The notes beneath the pieces were generated by a model. The model did not search any database. It was not told the DNA's origin and saw only the letters and a list, made by a program, of their open reading frames with translations. Made by a program: the position numbers and the translations under genes. Positions 62,390 to 64,000 of a DNA stretch of 64,000 nucleotides are shown in pieces (position 1 is the stretch's first letter; each line of letters opens with the position of its first letter). Source of the stretch: Paraburkholderia sp. IMGN_8 (GTDB taxonomy: Bacteria > Pseudomonadota > Gammaproteobacteria > Burkholderiales > Burkholderiaceae); NCBI RefSeq assembly GCF_038050405.1, contig NZ_CP150901.1:1116001-1180000 (forward strand), read 5' to 3'.

Positions 62390-63214
62390 CGACGCGATGT
62401 CCTTTGGGTGCTGAATCAAGAGGGCAACCGGAGAGAGGGCGACCGGAGCACACCAACCCGAAGCACCGGAGCGGCGAAGCGCTGAAACGCCCGACGCGTT
62501 GCAGCGCTTCTCCTTCTCGCCCTGCACCTTGTTCACAGGCGCCTACCGGGTGTCCCTCGCGCTTACCGGGTGCCCCTCATCGCACACGAACCATCGTGTC
62601 GCCCAACGTGGCCAGTGAAGCGGCCACGTGAATACCCGCCGGTTTCATTGCGTCGAACTTTGCGGTCGCCGAGCCTGCGCGGCCGCGAGATGATCGCGCC
62701 CGCGTGGTTCGCGCGTGCAGCTGCGCCGGGTTCGAGCGCCGACGCGCTTCTGGGTGTCTGGCAGCGCGTGATTTGAAATACGAAATATTACATTCCATTG
62801 ACCGCTCGATTGGTACACCCATCGATGCGGGCCCGTCAGAATTCGACGCTCGAAGGCCAATTTCGGCGTTATCAAAGCTTTGTGCGCCGCAAATCGATTT
62901 TCGTGGGTCGCCTTTGAATTCGGGCGTTTCACGTCCATCGCAGCGCAGCAATGACATCACGGCATCAAAATGCGCTTGAACAAATACTGTGTGTGGAATA
63001 TTGTATATCACGATGCACGCCACGACCCGTTGAGGAGAGACGCCATGCCAGAGCCCGGGGACATCCTGCCGCAGAGCACCTCATCGACCGCAATGACGGC
63101 CGGGTTGATGAAGGCTTGCACATCCTCCGCGTCCTCCACCTGCAGGTTGCCGTAACGACGGCCCGCCGCGCAGCACAAGTTCAATAGAAGGCAAGACAGC
63201 GAGACATCTCAACA
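62390..63214. other. Long leader region upstream of oxc with two operator-like sites
   Basis: No gene is convincing in these 825 bases. GAAATATTACATTC at 62782-62795 and TGGAATATTGTATATCA at 62994-63010 resemble the dyads at 61501 and 47059. A short open frame from an ATG at 63044 behind TTGAGGAGA reads MPEPGDILPQSTSS and ends at 63155; it has an excellent ribosome site but no recognisable family, so it may be a leader peptide or the scar of a deleted gene. Confidence 0.45.
62994..63010. promoter_or_regulatory. AT-rich operator-like site upstream of oxc
   Basis: TGGAATATTGTATATCA matches 13 of 17 positions of the dyad at 47059-47075 and shares GGAATAT with the palindrome at 61501. It lies 205 bases before the oxc ATG and 34 bases before the short open frame at 63044. 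Confidence 0.45.
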
Positions 63215-64000
63215 TGACAAACGACGCACAAGCTACCGAGACGACCGACGGATTCCACATCGTCATCGATGCGCTGAAACTGAACGACATCCACACCATC
63301 TTCGGACTGGTCGGTATCCCGATCACCGACCTGGCGCGGCTTGCGCAGGCGGAAGGGATGCGTTTCATCGGCTTCCGTCACGAACAGCACGCGGGCAATG
63401 CGGCGGCCATTGCCGGTTTCATGACGCAGAAACCGGGCATCTGCCTGACGGTGTCGGCGCCGGGCTTTCTGAACGGCCTGACGGCGCTCGCCAACGCGAC
63501 CACCAACTGCTTTCCGATGATCCTGATCAGCGGCTCGAGCGAGCGCGAAATCGTCGATCTGCAGCAGGGCGACTACGAAGAAATGGACCAGTTGAATGCG
63601 GCCAGGCCGTACGCGAAGGCCGCGTATCGCGTGCTGCATGCGGAAGACATCGGCATCGGCGTGGCGCGTGCGATTCGTGCCGCGGTGTCGGGCCGCCCGG
63701 GTGGCGTGTATCTGGACTTGCCGGCCAGGCTGCTCGCGCAAACGCTGGATGCCGTGAAGGCGCAGCAGTCGCTGGTGCGCGTGGTCGACGCCGCGCCGCG
63801 TCAGTTGCCGGCGCCGGAATCGGTCAAGCGTGCGATCGATGTGCTGAAGAGCGCCAGGCGTCCGCTGATCCTGCTCGGCAAGGGGGCGGCGTACGCGCAG
63901 GCTGACGCGGAGATCCGCGCGTTTGTCGAACAAAGCGGCATTCCGTATCTGCCGATGTCGATGGCCAAGGGCCTGCTGCCCGATACGCACGAGCAATCGG
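63215..64000 (+). CDS. oxc: Oxalyl-CoA decarboxylase, N-terminal part
   Basis: The gene runs off the window; 262 residues are visible of an expected ~570. This thiamine-diphosphate enzyme turns oxalyl-CoA into formyl-CoA and CO2. The N-terminal pyrimidine-binding domain is clear: [52 protein letters not shown], with the catalytic glutamate in [10 protein letters not shown], and [36 protein letters not shown] ends that domain. The partner Frc is present in the window only as a remnant at 47127. Confidence 0.95.

Noticed and set aside
1..64000. CRISPR array
   Set aside because: No set of regularly spaced direct repeats of suitable length was seen; the only tandem array is the 9-bp repeat at 14610-14663.

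Overview
The window reads as GC-rich chromosomal DNA of a Burkholderiales bacterium, most likely Paraburkholderia. The basis is the Burkholderia-type trimeric porin, a C-P lyase operon, a PcaR/PcaF pair, an oxalate-use locus and many solute-binding proteins, ACS-family transporters and GntR regulators. The genus is an inference from gene content and protein style; no database was searched.

Layout. 1-5.4 kb: the end of a tyrosine integrase, a hypothetical gene, a secreted EF-hand protein, a gene-poor and AT-richer stretch, and a decayed SMC/ABC-type ATPase. This looks like the edge of an old island. 5.4-11 kb: a truncated CHAD protein, a porin, a frameshifted metQ, an M14-type aspartoacylase and an orphan amino-acid binding protein. 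11.6-14.6 kb: a PotD-like binding protein four bases from a Cache-HAMP-GGDEF diguanylate cyclase, a possible polyamine-to-c-di-GMP signalling pair. 14.7-21.1 kb: fructuronate reductase, ManD-type mannonate dehydratase, L-gulonate/idonate-type dehydrogenase, MFS transporter and GntR. Together they could take L-gulonate to 2-keto-3-deoxygluconate. 21.4-24.7 kb: a lipoprotein/secreted protein/lytic transglycosylase trio, a flippase-like membrane protein and a GT2 glycosyltransferase.

24.8-33 kb: the C-P lyase locus phnGHIJKLM facing phnF-DUF1045-phnN, with a perfect 22-bp palindrome between them and no phnP. 33-42.6 kb: a PcaR-like regulator and its probable target pcaF flank a four-carbon acid sugar locus (GntR, ltnD, otnK, otnC, MFS, otnI, denD) that converges L-threonate and D-erythronate on DHAP. 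42.8-46.1 kb: a DUF2917 protein, an APC permease with a divergent WYL regulator, and the tail of a sigma-54 activator.

46-56 kb is a patchwork. It holds a 27-codon remnant of formyl-CoA transferase with its upstream region intact, an alpha/beta hydrolase next to an orphan AAA+ ATPase, and a redox/phosphorelay module: a cyclic-nucleotide-domain histidine kinase overlapping a receiver-FAD oxidoreductase fusion that has lost its CxxC. A second 466-residue kinase paralogue and a group II intron reverse-transcriptase fragment follow. 56-64 kb is an oxalate locus: small conserved protein, LysR, OxlT-like antiporter, porin, GntR and the start of oxalyl-CoA decarboxylase. Two families of shared short motifs tie these promoters together.

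At least two genes (metQ and the LysR gene) carry one-base losses in or beside short homopolymers. These may be real or may be assembly errors.
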